Shown piece by piece: positions 8,768-17,397 of a stretch of 64,000 bases of DNA (within the stretch, counting starts at the first letter, position 1; every line of letters begins with the position of its first letter). Made by a program: the position numbers and the translations under genes. The notes under the pieces are model-generated. The model made no database searches. It saw only the letters and a list, made by a program, of their open reading frames with translations, and had not been told where the DNA came from. Source of the stretch: Opitutaceae bacterium (GTDB lineage Bacteria; Verrucomicrobiota; Verrucomicrobiia; Opitutales; Opitutaceae); assembly GCA_002694885.1 (NCBI GenBank), contig NZNM01000140.1:1-64000 (forward strand), in the 5' to 3' direction.

Positions 8768-10120
8768 ATGAAACCAACCTTGCTAATCGTCGATGATGAC
8801 GAGGAAATTCGCGCTCAACTCAAGTGGGGGCTGTCTGATAGTTATGATATCGTCCAAGCTGCTGACCGAAGAACCGCGCTGGAAAAATTTCGCCTTCATC
8901 GCCCGTTAGTGATAATGCTGGACTTGGGATTGCCGCCAAACTCAAACGGGCCAGAAGAGGGCTTAGCAGCTCTTTCGGAAATACTCGAAGAATCCCCGCT
9001 AACCAAGGTAGTGATCGCTTCAGGCCAAAATGAAAGAGCCAACACGCTGTCCGCTATTGGGGCGGGAGCCTACGATTTCCTTCCCAAGCCTGTCGAAATA
9101 GAGGAGTTCAAACTCCTGCTGAAAAGGTGTTTTAACGTCGCTCAACTCGAGCGCGAATTTATCCAATACAAGCAGCAAATTCAGGGGGATACCTTCGAAG
9201 GGATGCTGGGGACTAGCGAGCCCATGCAGGCCGTGTTCGATTCTATTCGCAAGGTAGCGAACACCCGAGCATCAGTCATGATTCTCGGTGAAAGCGGTAC
9301 GGGCAAAGAGATGGCCGCCCGAGCGATTCATCAGCGGAGTGATCGGTCGGCGGGCCCCTTCGTGGCGATCAACTGCAGTGCCATTCCTGATAATCTACTG
9401 GAGAGCGAGCTGTTCGGGCATGAAAAAGGCTCTTTTACCGGGGCTCACACCCAGCACATCGGCAAAATCGAGCAGTCCCAGGGTGGGACCCTGTTTTTGG
9501 ACGAAATTGGAGAGGTCCCCTTGCAAACCCAGGTAAAGCTCCTGCGTTTTTTGCAAGAAGGCACCATCGAGCGCGTTGGGGGCCGCAAAACCATTTCCGT
9601 CGACTCCCGAATCCTGACCGCCACCAACGCAGACCTTAAAAAAGGGATGACTGACGGTACCTTTCGCGAGGATTTCTACTATCGCCTGAGCGTTGTCGAG
9701 CTCAGCTTACCGCCTCTCCGGGATCGCGGAAACGATATCCATCTAGTCGCTCGAGCCTTGCTTCAACGCTTTGGGGCGGAGAACAACAAGCCGGAACTCT
9801 CTTTCAGCAAGCGGGCGCTTTTCGCCATTTCCAACCACTCATGGGCCGGCAATATTCGCGAGCTTCAGAATCGCATACGACGGGCGGTTATTATGTGCGA
9901 GGGAGGGACGATTTCGCCCACTGATCTGGAGTTAGCCGATCAAAATCTGGACCGCTTGCCCGTTAAGACCCTCAAAGCCGCCAAAGAGGACCTCGAACGA
10001 GAAATGATCGAAGCCGCTATGAGGCGCAATCTAGGCAAAATTACTACCACCGCTAGTGATTTAGGAATCAGCCGTCCGACACTTTACGAGCTACTGGAAC
10101 GGTATGGGATTGAAAGGTGA
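8768..10120 (+). CDS. prsR: Sigma-54-dependent response regulator PrsR
   Basis: The 450-residue protein has a receiver domain with acidic pocket DDDEE and phospho-acceptor Asp52, an AAA+ sigma-54 interaction domain with Walker A GESGTGKE (from residue 174), the sigma-54 contact loop GSFTGA (221-226), Walker B GTLFLDEIG, and a C-terminal Fis-type helix-turn-helix ending RPTLYELLERYGIER. This matches PrsR, the partner of PrsK. It should drive the consensus sigma-54 promoter at 4379. The Ser in GSFTGA instead of GAFTGA is a tolerated variant. It lies in an operon with the exosortase. Confidence 0.92.
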   Translation: MKPTLLIVDDDEEIRAQLKWGLSDSYDIVQAADRRTALEKFRLHRPLVIMLDLGLPPNSNGPEEGLAALSEILEESPLTKVVIASGQNERANTLSAIGAGAYDFLPKPVEIEEFKLLLKRCFNVAQLEREFIQYKQQIQGDTFEGMLGTSEPMQAVFDSIRKVANTRASVMILGESGTGKEMAARAIHQRSDRSAGPFVAINCSAIPDNLLESELFGHEKGSFTGAHTQHIGKIEQSQGGTLFLDEIGEVPLQTQVKLLRFLQEGTIERVGGRKTISVDSRILTATNADLKKGMTDGTFREDFYYRLSVVELSLPPLRDRGNDIHLVARALLQRFGAENNKPELSFSKRALFAISNHSWAGNIRELQNRIRRAVIMCEGGTISPTDLELADQNLDRLPVKTLKAAKEDLEREMIEAAMRRNLGKITTTASDLGISRPTLYELLERYGIER

Positions 10121-10441
10121 AATAGGAGCTCTACCTTATTGGCCCGCTTTCTTTAAGCAATACATCCATAAAGTTTTTCCTTCTATTGTAATACCATCCG
10201 CCATCCCACGCAGAGAGATATGCAGAATAGCTAGCTTTTGCTCATAGGGAGACTACGAAGCAGAAAGCGCTGCACTCATTGGCGTACTTTGCGATCTCAT
10301 AGACTCGCTGTAATGCATAAAGGAGATTTGCGGATGGAATTCTAGAATCAGGCTACTCCACTATTGGGAAGTCAGCGATTCTCTTAGGTGATAAAAAGAA
10401 TTGAATGGGATGGCTTGAAACGGGATACTCGACGACTGACT

Positions 10442-11659
10442 ATGAATCCTATGAATCCACAATTCCTGGCTATCGCGTCTCTTAGTCTCTCCGTCGCCGC
10501 AACCTCGCTACAGGCTCAAAATCTGGTTGCTCCCAACGATGGGGCCTATCGGGAATCCCGATCCGCGCCCATGACCTCCTCCCAAGCATCTTCGAGGTCT
10601 TACGCCCGCAATATCGGGGCTATGGGGGTGGATTCCTCAGCCTACTATCGATTCACGACTGGGGACGATTTGAGAGGCGGTTCCAGCGAGAGTGGGGCCG
10701 AAGATTTTACTTCCAATGAATATGGCCTGCGATTCAGCGGAGTGATTGGCGAGGCCACGACGTTTTCCTACTCTCCCAATTGGCGGACCTATTCCGGTGG
10801 GCGCTACGATGACGAGTTTGGTCAAAGTCTCGGACTCAATGGATCCGTAAATGCGGGCGGCTGGCAGCTAGGCTTGGCGCAAACGTATTCGGATTCTTCT
10901 TACATTATCACGGAGACAGCAGCGCAAACCGACGAAGAAACCATCGGGACGCGGGTAACTGGAAACTATCAACTCAATAGCTCATTGACCGCGGGGCTGG
11001 GAGCGAGTTGGAACACTCGCGACAGCGAACGCTTCAATTCAAGCGACACGACTACTTTCAACGCCCAGATTAGCCAGCTGCTTCCATCCAATGCGTCGGT
11101 GGCCTTGATATTGTCAGCCGGAGAGGAAGACACCAATGAAGGGTTTAATGCCGACTTCACTCAAATCAGCGGCAGCTTCAACTATCAGCCATCCGAGCAA
11201 CTGTACGTATCCGCTTTGCTCGGACAGCACGTACGCTCATTCAATATTTCCGGAGCTCCAGACCTTGATAGCGCGATTTACTCGCTAGCATTAAACTTTA
11301 CTCCAGCGGATTTTACGGAAATTTCCATTCGAGCTAACAGTTCGGTCGGTGCCTCACTATTTTCCAACCAGACCCGCGAAGACGAAACCTTCAGCATCAA
11401 CTTGAGCCAACGCTTGCTGGATATGCTCGATCTCAGCTTGAGTTACGGCGAAACTTCAGCCAGCTACCTGGCAGCTATCGCGGCCAATGATGAAACCCGC
11501 TCGGACGAATACGAGTTCTTCGATGCCCGCCTGAGCTTCGACATTATGGAACGGGGAGCGATATCCATCTTTTTCAGGGATCAATCCAACGATTCCGATG
11601 ATGCTTTCTTTGGGTACGATGGCAGCCAGCACGGTGTAGAGGCAAGTGTAGCATTTTGA
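10442..11659 (+). CDS. Outer-membrane beta-barrel protein of the exosortase island
   Basis: The product has about 405 residues: a signal peptide (FLAIASLSLSVAATSLQAQ), then alternating amphipathic strands rich in Ser, Thr, Tyr and Gly, and a C-terminal phenylalanine (GVEASVAF) typical of Bam-assembled barrels. The ATG at 10442 places the signal peptide at the N-terminus; an upstream GTG at 10388 would add 18 residues. PEP-CTERM/exosortase loci often contain a dedicated outer-membrane barrel, so this may be an export channel or anchor for sorted cargo or polysaccharide. The exact family was not identified. Confidence 0.7.
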   Translation: MNPMNPQFLAIASLSLSVAATSLQAQNLVAPNDGAYRESRSAPMTSSQASSRSYARNIGAMGVDSSAYYRFTTGDDLRGGSSESGAEDFTSNEYGLRFSGVIGEATTFSYSPNWRTYSGGRYDDEFGQSLGLNGSVNAGGWQLGLAQTYSDSSYIITETAAQTDEETIGTRVTGNYQLNSSLTAGLGASWNTRDSERFNSSDTTTFNAQISQLLPSNASVALILSAGEEDTNEGFNADFTQISGSFNYQPSEQLYVSALLGQHVRSFNISGAPDLDSAIYSLALNFTPADFTEISIRANSSVGASLFSNQTREDETFSINLSQRLLDMLDLSLSYGETSASYLAAIAANDETRSDEYEFFDARLSFDIMERGAISIFFRDQSNDSDDAFFGYDGSQHGVEASVAF

Positions 11660-11966
11660 GAGAGTGTCTTGTAGGTCAAAATGCAGTCTAATATACATGG
11701 AGGAAAGACTGACGATTGAGTTACAGCTATTTCGAAAAGGGTATTCGCGGCTGCTGAGGGTTGCGTCTTCGTCATTCAGGTCGGAACTACGGCCGCCGGG
11801 CAAGCAGCCCCACCTTTTTGCATGTGGTATTTAGTGGATGTGGCTTTTTGGAAACAGGTTTTATAACTAGTAACCTAAATGAAGGGTCCTGACAATTTCG
11901 CTATGGCGAAAGGATCTTGGCCTGATCTCGCGAATGCGGGTGAAGGATCCAGCGAAGCGATGTTAA

Positions 11967-12365
11967 TTATAATCGATTGGCTGCATCCTCCCGTTCGCTT
12001 GCACGAGGCTTCCGCATTAAAACTCTATGGCGAGACGGGGCGGCGAGACGCGCAAGCCGCCCTACCCTAATGCTAATTTGCGATACGCGATAAGCGATTG
12101 CGTCAAAGGCCTGCGCACTGCGCTGCTGTTTGCAGGGGTCGATGACTTCGAGGTCGGGGAATTTGAGGAAGTCTCGCTCGAGGATGAAGATGCGTTTGAC
12201 GCCGTTGGAGAGGAGCAGACCCGCCAGCTGGGCATCGGCTACAATGTTTCCGCGAATGACTTGGGCGGCGTTTTGCTTTTTGTAGGCCGCCCAGACGTCT
12301 TCGCCTTCACCGATGATTCTCGTGCTTCGGGCCTCCAGTAGGGAATCAATGTTCTTCACGGCCAT
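11967..12365 (-). pseudogene. VapC-like PIN-domain toxin, N-terminally truncated remnant
   Basis: The first 77 codons read like the second half of a VapC toxin: VIRGNIVADAQLAGLLLSNG carries the conserved acidic residue of the PIN core and GVKRIFILERDFLKFPDLEV the final one. The first half with the N-terminal catalytic Asp is missing, and the same frame upstream is closed by a stop. Beyond VIDP (about 12135) the frame runs through unrelated DNA that includes a GTAG-type palindrome at 12037-12065. No VapB partner is next to it. The gene is very probably dead. Confidence 0.6.
12037..12065. repeat. GTAG-type REP-like palindrome
   Basis: GGGCGGC (12038-12044) and GCCGCCC (12056-12062) form a seven-base stem, with CTAC (12062-12065) at the right foot. 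It belongs to the family of intergenic palindromes with GTAG/CTAC ends seen across the window and lies inside the non-homologous tail of the vapC remnant. Confidence 0.6.
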
Positions 12366-12795
12366 CTGAGGAGAAAGCGGTTTCAGGCTGCTTAGTACCA
12401 GACTGCATCAATACATTGCCACGCTGAAAAAATAAGAAGGGTTCCGATGTTCAAACTTTGCGATCTTCGTGCTCATTGCGGCTAATAATAGAAGTCAAAT
12501 ACTCGATCACGGGATTAAGCGAGCTTTGCCTAATTTTCGCAGGAAATACGAGCTAGCTTAAAATCTCTGGTTCCTAATGATTGTTGTATAAGTCACTCTG
12601 TATTAACTACTCAAAATATTTCACCCCTTAACTAACTACAGGATACACTTAGGCTTTTGTTGGTTTTTTCATATTTTACTTATTTTTTGCTTGTATAAAT
12701 GTAGTGATTCCCTAGCTTAAAACCCTAATAGCTACTCTTCGCGGTCCAGGAATCCAACTGATCCGCCAACTCTAACCCCAATAACCTCATTGCCT
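12366..12795. other. AT-rich intergenic leader of the VPDNG protein gene
   Basis: No gene is visible in this 430-bp stretch. The part from about 12600 to 12720 is very AT-rich and includes TTGTATAAAT, a possible -10 region. No match to the sigma-54 consensus found before the first sorted protein was seen here, so the two sorted proteins are probably controlled differently. Confidence 0.4.
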
Positions 12796-13461
12796 ATGAA
12801 TGCCTGCTTTGCTGCGCCTAATGCACTTGCTGTTGCCCTAGCTGCGCTAATAATAATACCCCAACTCTCCGCTATTAGCGTCTGGATAAATGAATTTCAT
12901 TATGACAATAATGGCGGAGACGTTGGGGAGTTTGTGGAGATCGCCGGAGTGGCGGGGACCGATCTCAGCCTCTACTCTCTAATGCTCTACAATGGAAACA
13001 ATGGCGAGAGCTATGGAAACATCTCTCTTTCAGGCTTAGTGCCTGACGAATCGAATGGATTCGGAGCTCTTTCTTTCCTTAAATCTGGAATTGAAAATGG
13101 CTCGCCCGATGGGCTCTACTTATCTGGGCCAAGTGGGAGCCAATTTCTGAGCTACGAGGGCTCCTTCACCGCAAGTAATGGAGCAGCCAATGGCCTGCTG
13201 AGCACTGATATCGGGTTGGACGAAACAAGTTCGACTCCTATTGGGCAATCCCTACAATTGACGGGATTGGGTGCTGAATATGCCGACTTTAGCTGGACTG
13301 GTCCAGCGTTTGAATCGCCGGGCACACTTAACTCGGGCCAATCGATGCCCCAGCCAACGGGTTCCACTTCCGGGGCGTCTTCTGTACCTGACAATGGCTC
13401 TTCAGGTCTGCTTATAACGCTGGCATTGAGCGGACTATTGGTTCTTCGACGGATGATCTAG
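12796..13461 (+). CDS. Secreted lamin-tail-like protein with VPDNG C-terminal sorting signal
   Basis: The 221-residue protein has a signal peptide (NALAVALAALIIIPQLSA), then a lamin-tail-domain-like start (WINEFHYDNNGGDVGEFVEIAG, DLSLYSLMLYNGNNG) and a Ser/Thr/Pro-rich linker. It ends with SVPDNG, a hydrophobic helix and RRMI. This is a tripartite CTERM-type signal with Asn in place of the Ser of VPDSG, so it is a probable second substrate of the exosortase 4 kb upstream. The ATG at 12796 is preferred over a TTG two codons earlier. Function is unknown; such domains are often extracellular adhesion or matrix modules. Confidence 0.75.
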   Translation: MNACFAAPNALAVALAALIIIPQLSAISVWINEFHYDNNGGDVGEFVEIAGVAGTDLSLYSLMLYNGNNGESYGNISLSGLVPDESNGFGALSFLKSGIENGSPDGLYLSGPSGSQFLSYEGSFTASNGAANGLLSTDIGLDETSSTPIGQSLQLTGLGAEYADFSWTGPAFESPGTLNSGQSMPQPTGSTSGASSVPDNGSSGLLITLALSGLLVLRRMI

Positions 13462-13614
13462 ATGGAGTCTTTCAGTTGCTCCGCAAAGTGCCGCTAGCAC
13501 GGCACAAGGATCGCTTCGCGAACAGGTTGTCACTAAATCCTGTTGATCCAGAGGATCATCTTCGTCCCGCAAACGCGGGATTTGGCCGCAGGACACTGTT
13601 GGAGAAAGACCACT

Positions 13615-13672
13615 ATAGAGGCATCCTGCCTGTTTTCTCCAATCTTGAACACAGGCAGGATGCCTGTGCTAC
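13615..13672. repeat. Intergenic palindromic repeat (GGCATCCTGCC family)
   Basis: GGCATCCTGCCTGT (13620-13633) and ACAGGCAGGATGCC (13651-13664) form a perfect 14-bp inverted repeat, ending in GTGCTACC. The right arm recurs at about 50936 inside a larger element, and a variant occurs at about 38036. It lies between two convergent genes in a 303-bp gap that holds no other feature. Confidence 0.75.
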
Positions 13673-13764
13673 CCTTTCGAATGGTCGCTCCGCCCATCGA
13701 CAGGCTCAGGGTGGTGAGTTGCCTCGAACCAAGATCAACCGCTACCAGATGAAATCTAGGCCTC

Positions 13765-14646
13765 TCAATCGATCAGGGTTCTCAGGTAAGTCGCGTAGCT
13801 GGTTTTGCCAAGAAACATAATGCGGGCTTCCAAGCCGTCGCGGGATAGCCATTCTTGCTCAAAGGCGATGGCTTCCAGACAAGCCATCTTGAGTCCTTGG
13901 CGCTCTTCGATAACCCGCACGAACTCGGCAGCGTCCAATAAAGACCTATGGGTACCCGTATCCAGCCAGGCAGTGCCGCGCCCAAGTAGCTCTACATTAA
14001 GCTCACCTCGATCAAGATACACTTGGTTGAGATCAGTGATCTCCAGCTCACCCCTCGCAGACGGCTTGATTTGCTTGGCAATCTCTACGACGCGGTTATC
14101 GTAAAAATAGAGCCCGGGAATAGCGAATTTCGATTTTGGCTTTTCCGGCTTTTCCTCGATGGAGAGAACACGTCCATCGTCAGCGAACTCCACCACGCCA
14201 TAGGCGGTTGGATTGGAAACAGGATAACCAAAAATACTAGCGCCCGCTTGTCGCGCATCGGCCGCTTTGACCGTATTCACTAACGAGTGACCATAGAAGA
14301 GATTGTCGCCCAAAACCAAAGCAGCTGGAGCACTCCCGAGAAATTTCTCTCCAATCAAGAAAGCTTGAGCCAAGCCTTCGGGTCGTGGCTGCACTTCGTA
14401 TTCAAATTTCACGCCAAAATCGCTACCGTCGCCTAGCAATCGCTGGAAGAGCGGCGTATCCTGGGGTGTCGATATGATGAGGATATCCCTGATTCCTGCC
14501 AGCATGAGCAAGGAAATCGGATAGTAAATCATGGGCTTGTCGTAAATCGGCATCAACTGTTTGGATACCGCTATGGTGCAAGGGTAGAGCCGCGTGCCGG
14601 ACCCGCCGGCGAGTACGATGCCTTTTCGTTTGGATTCAGAAGTCAT
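13765..14646 (-). CDS. rfbA: Glucose-1-phosphate thymidylyltransferase
   Basis: The 293-residue enzyme makes dTDP-glucose from dTTP and glucose 1-phosphate, the first step of dTDP-L-rhamnose synthesis. It shows the nucleotide-binding [14 protein letters not shown] motif at residues 9-22, [16 protein letters not shown], the metal-site [10 protein letters not shown] and the [10 protein letters not shown] loop. The length is typical. It is the last of the minus-strand sugar genes, 350 bp after rfbB, and both belong to the same pathway. Confidence 0.95.
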   Translation of the reverse strand: MTSESKRKGIVLAGGSGTRLYPCTIAVSKQLMPIYDKPMIYYPISLLMLAGIRDILIISTPQDTPLFQRLLGDGSDFGVKFEYEVQPRPEGLAQAFLIGEKFLGSAPAALVLGDNLFYGHSLVNTVKAADARQAGASIFGYPVSNPTAYGVVEFADDGRVLSIEEKPEKPKSKFAIPGLYFYDNRVVEIAKQIKPSARGELEITDLNQVYLDRGELNVELLGRGTAWLDTGTHRSLLDAAEFVRVIEERQGLKMACLEAIAFEQEWLSRDGLEARIMFLGKTSYATYLRTLID

Positions 14647-14994
14647 TGTTCGGAAGGGTTAGTTAACCGCAGAGGTCGGAGAGAAAGCGGAGTATAGCTA
14701 AAAATAAAAGAGAAATTTGGAAATAGGAGAATTTGCTAATCAAGGAGATCGATGAGAGCACCTAGAGATTATTATGAAACTTATTTTTTTTAATACCCAC
14801 AAAGCACGCTTATCCCGCAAAGGCTTTATGTTGGAAATTTTTATCTGTGAATGATCTTCAAGACGACTAAACAAAAAATAAATGGCTAGGCAATCCTCCG
14901 CGACCTCCGAGGGCCCTTTATCTAGCCATAGCCCTTTCGAAGCGGGAAGGCGGATGCGGTTTAGTCTTTGAGACAATCCTTTGCGGTTAATTAC
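14647..14994. repeat. Intergenic region with inverted AACCGCAGAG-type repeat
   Basis: TTAACCGCAGAGG near 14663, with GCGGAG at 14687, and the opposite pieces CTCCGCGACCTCCGAGG (about 14896) and TTGCGGTTAA (14981-14990) are the two ends of a dispersed repeat also seen at 18164-18298. No gene is visible between rfbA and rfbB. Confidence 0.5.
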
Positions 14995-16095
14995 TCAGCC
15001 TGTTCCCAGGCGTTCGCGGGCGTACTTCTTTTCCGCTATGTCTTGGCACCAGTCTTTATTTTCTAGATACCACTCCACTGTTTTGCGGATGCCGGTATCG
15101 AAGGTTTCCGCGGGATTCCAGCCACACTCTGCTTCAATGCGGCCACAATTGATGGCGTAGCGGCGATCATGTCCCGGGCGGTCTTTGACGTAAGTAATTA
15201 AATCATCGTAGGAATTATTGCCCTCTAAGTTCGGATTCTCTGAAGCGGGTCTGAGCTCATCGAGGATGGCGCAAATCCGCCTTACAATTTGAATGTTCTC
15301 CATCTCGCTACGCCCGCCAACACAATAGGTTTCTCCCAGTTGCCCTTTGGTCAAGGCCGCCAGGATGCCCGTGCAGTGATCCTCCACGTAAAGCCAGTCC
15401 CGTATCTGCTTACCGTCTCCGTAGATGGGAAGCGGTTTTCCTTCCAGAGCGTTGAGTAGTACCAGGGGAATTAGTTTTTCTGGGAATTGATAAGGTCCAT
15501 AGTTGTTGGAACAATTCGTGGTAACAACCGGCATACCGTATGTGTGAAAGTAGGCGCGGACGAGAAAATCACTAGACGCCTTGGATGCGGAATACGGGCT
15601 GTTGGGGGCGTAAGGTGTGGCCTCGCAAAAAGCAGGATCATCCGGCGCCAGAGTACCGTATACTTCGTCTGTGGATACGTGGAGAAATCGGAACGCATCT
15701 CTGCGAACGTCATCTAAAGATTCCCATCTGCCTTTGGCGGCCTGGAGCAAACGGAGGGTGCCCACTACGTTTGTTTGCACAAAAGGTTCAGGTCCATCGA
15801 TCGAGCGGTCGACATGGCTCTCGGCAGCAAAGTGGACGATAGTGTCGACCTCGTTCTCCTCCAGGAGTGAGGACACCAGGGCTTGATCGCAAATATCACC
15901 TTCAACGAAACGATAAGATTGACTGTCTTCAAACTCAGTTAGGTTGGCTCGATTACCTGCGTAAGTTAGAGCATCGAGGTTAATGAGGCGATCGTATCCA
16001 CTTTCTGATAGCAAGGCTCCATCGTTTTGAAGTAGCAAGCGGACGAAGTTCGATCCGATAAAGCCGCAACCGCCAGTGACAAGAATTGATTTCAT
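14995..16095 (-). CDS. rfbB: dTDP-glucose 4,6-dehydratase
   Basis: The 366-residue extended short-chain dehydrogenase converts dTDP-glucose to dTDP-4-keto-6-deoxyglucose. It carries the NAD-binding GGCGFIGSNFVRLL at the N-terminus, HFAAESHVDRSI, the STDEVYG strand and the catalytic YSASKASSDF (YxxxK). It ends about 350 bp before the rfbA start on the same strand. The genes usually called rfbC and rfbD are absent; the enzyme at 16435 may do both steps. Confidence 0.95.
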   Translation of the reverse strand: MKSILVTGGCGFIGSNFVRLLLQNDGALLSESGYDRLINLDALTYAGNRANLTEFEDSQSYRFVEGDICDQALVSSLLEENEVDTIVHFAAESHVDRSIDGPEPFVQTNVVGTLRLLQAAKGRWESLDDVRRDAFRFLHVSTDEVYGTLAPDDPAFCEATPYAPNSPYSASKASSDFLVRAYFHTYGMPVVTTNCSNNYGPYQFPEKLIPLVLLNALEGKPLPIYGDGKQIRDWLYVEDHCTGILAALTKGQLGETYCVGGRSEMENIQIVRRICAILDELRPASENPNLEGNNSYDDLITYVKDRPGHDRRYAINCGRIEAECGWNPAETFDTGIRKTVEWYLENKDWCQDIAEKKYARERLGTG

Positions 16096-16111
16096 AGTTA
16101 ACTAATTTTAT

Positions 16112-16130
16112 GTCCGCTAAATACGCGAAA
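16112..16130. repeat. Dispersed repeat GTCCGCTAAA, left copy
   Basis: GTCCGCTAAATACGCGAAA here and its inverted counterpart at 16406-16424 differ at only two of 19 positions. Together they bracket most of the gap between rfbB and the downstream epimerase/reductase gene. Confidence 0.6.
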
Positions 16131-16199
16131 ATTCGCTAAATGGATAAATTTGTATGGGATGTGGGACCTTGCCCCAATTTTATGAGTGTGAAAAAACAA

Positions 16200-16272
16200 G
16201 TAGGCTGCCAGCTTGAATACACAGTCTGGAAAGCTGTGCTACTTCATTATCGCGGGGTAAAACCGCTCCTAC
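16200..16272. repeat. Two adjacent GTAG/CTAC-bounded palindromes
   Basis: The first runs from GTAG (16200-16203) to CTAC (16239-16242) with arms related to GGCTGCCAGCTT and AAGCTGTGC. The second, 16251-16272, contains GCGGGGTAAAACCGC and ends in CTCCTAC, the same right end as copies at 40915 and 43040. They lie between the two GTCCGCTAAA copies; the gap 16096-16434 holds no gene. Confidence 0.6.
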
Positions 16273-16405
16273 AGTAATTCGAAAGAAATATTATACCACG
16301 CGTCATCATGAACTTAATACCCCGCATTGGAGCGCGCCCTCCAAAAAAGCCTTCCAGATGTTTAATTCTTAACGGCATAAGGTATTTTAATGAGTTTTCG
16401 CGTCA

Positions 16406-16424
16406 TTTAGCGTGTTTAGCGGAC
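16406..16424. repeat. Dispersed repeat GTCCGCTAAA, right copy (inverted)
   Basis: TTTAGCGTGTTTAGCGGAC is the near-exact inverse of the copy at 16112-16130. It abuts the stop codon of the epimerase/reductase gene (16435). Confidence 0.6.
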
Positions 16425-16434
16425 CCATTATTCT

Positions 16435-17355
16435 TCAACTTTCCCGTTTCCAGTTTTTCAGGGACCTGTCTAGGGCTTCTTGGACGGGTCGCATGTGGAT
16501 GCCGACACTTTGCATTTTGGCTGTATCCAAAACGCAGTTGGAGCGTGGCGTTTTTGCCGCTTTGGACATGAATTCCTCTTCGCTGTCGAAGAACTTGTAG
16601 TCCTTGTTGTTGACCCCATGCTTGAGGATGAGCTCGACGACGTCGGAGGTGGTTACCGACCCTGGATTGGTGACATTGTAAATTCCGTAGGGCACTTCTT
16701 TTTCTACGCAGCTCCAGCAAGCTTCCACAAAGTCCTCTAGATGGCTTAGCGAGTTTCGTGCTTGGAGAAGATTCTCGTACCGCTGCAATTTCGACAAGTA
16801 ATTACGAGGCCCATCAATCTCGTTAAACGGTATTCGCAAGCGCCATACATAGCCCGTCGCCTCGCTTTCATGTTCCCAGGCTGGCCATTCGTCTCCTCGA
16901 TCGGCTGCCCGCCAACCTAGCATTTCTTCGCCCAAGGCTTTTGTCCCACTGTAAAACGAGCAGGGCGGTTGGCGGAAACAGAAGTTCGGGGCATCGTCTT
17001 CCCTCCAGCCACCTCCGCCGGGGCGTTCGCTGCCAAAAATGCAGCCGCTGGAAACATGACCCCAGCCAATCCCCACTTCCTCGCACACTTCGCGGATGAC
17101 GGAGGGGAGAATCGCATTGCCATCGAGGCAGTTGCCCTTGTCCAGCTCGCAGGCATCCACGTTGGGCTTACCGGTATAGCCCGCGCAATTGATAAGGAAA
17201 GAGGCTTTTTTTGTTTTTAGCGAACCGACCAAGTCAGCCTTGTTGGCGAATGTGAATTGGCGGCCGCTTAGCGCCTCCCATTGGATCGATCTGTCAGAAA
17301 GCCGCTTTTGAAACACTTGACCCACATAGCCGGTGCTGCCGAGGAGGATTATCAT
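16435..17355 (-). CDS. NRS/ER-like dTDP-4-keto-6-deoxyglucose epimerase/reductase
   Basis: The 306-residue SDR protein resembles RmlD in outline (GSTGYVGQVF at residues 6-15; catalytic Tyr135 and Lys139 in FYSGTKALGEE). Many segments recall the plant bifunctional nucleotide-rhamnose synthase/epimerase-reductase instead: INCAGYTGKPNVDACE, SSGCIFGSE, EDDAPNFCF, GPRNYLSKLQRYENLL, GIYNVTNPG and KTPRSNCVLDTAKM. Cys105 and Lys189 sit where, from memory, the plant enzyme has its epimerase residues. This would join 3,5-epimerisation and 4-reduction in one protein and explain why no rfbC is present. It follows the polysaccharide export gene by 42 bp. Bifunctionality is inference. Confidence 0.75.
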   Translation of the reverse strand: MIILLGSTGYVGQVFQKRLSDRSIQWEALSGRQFTFANKADLVGSLKTKKASFLINCAGYTGKPNVDACELDKGNCLDGNAILPSVIREVCEEVGIGWGHVSSGCIFGSERPGGGGWREDDAPNFCFRQPPCSFYSGTKALGEEMLGWRAADRGDEWPAWEHESEATGYVWRLRIPFNEIDGPRNYLSKLQRYENLLQARNSLSHLEDFVEACWSCVEKEVPYGIYNVTNPGSVTTSDVVELILKHGVNNKDYKFFDSEEEFMSKAAKTPRSNCVLDTAKMQSVGIHMRPVQEALDRSLKNWKRES

Positions 17356-17397
17356 ACTGCCGCCGAGCTGGAAGGTTCTTGGGAGTTTTGCAGCTGT

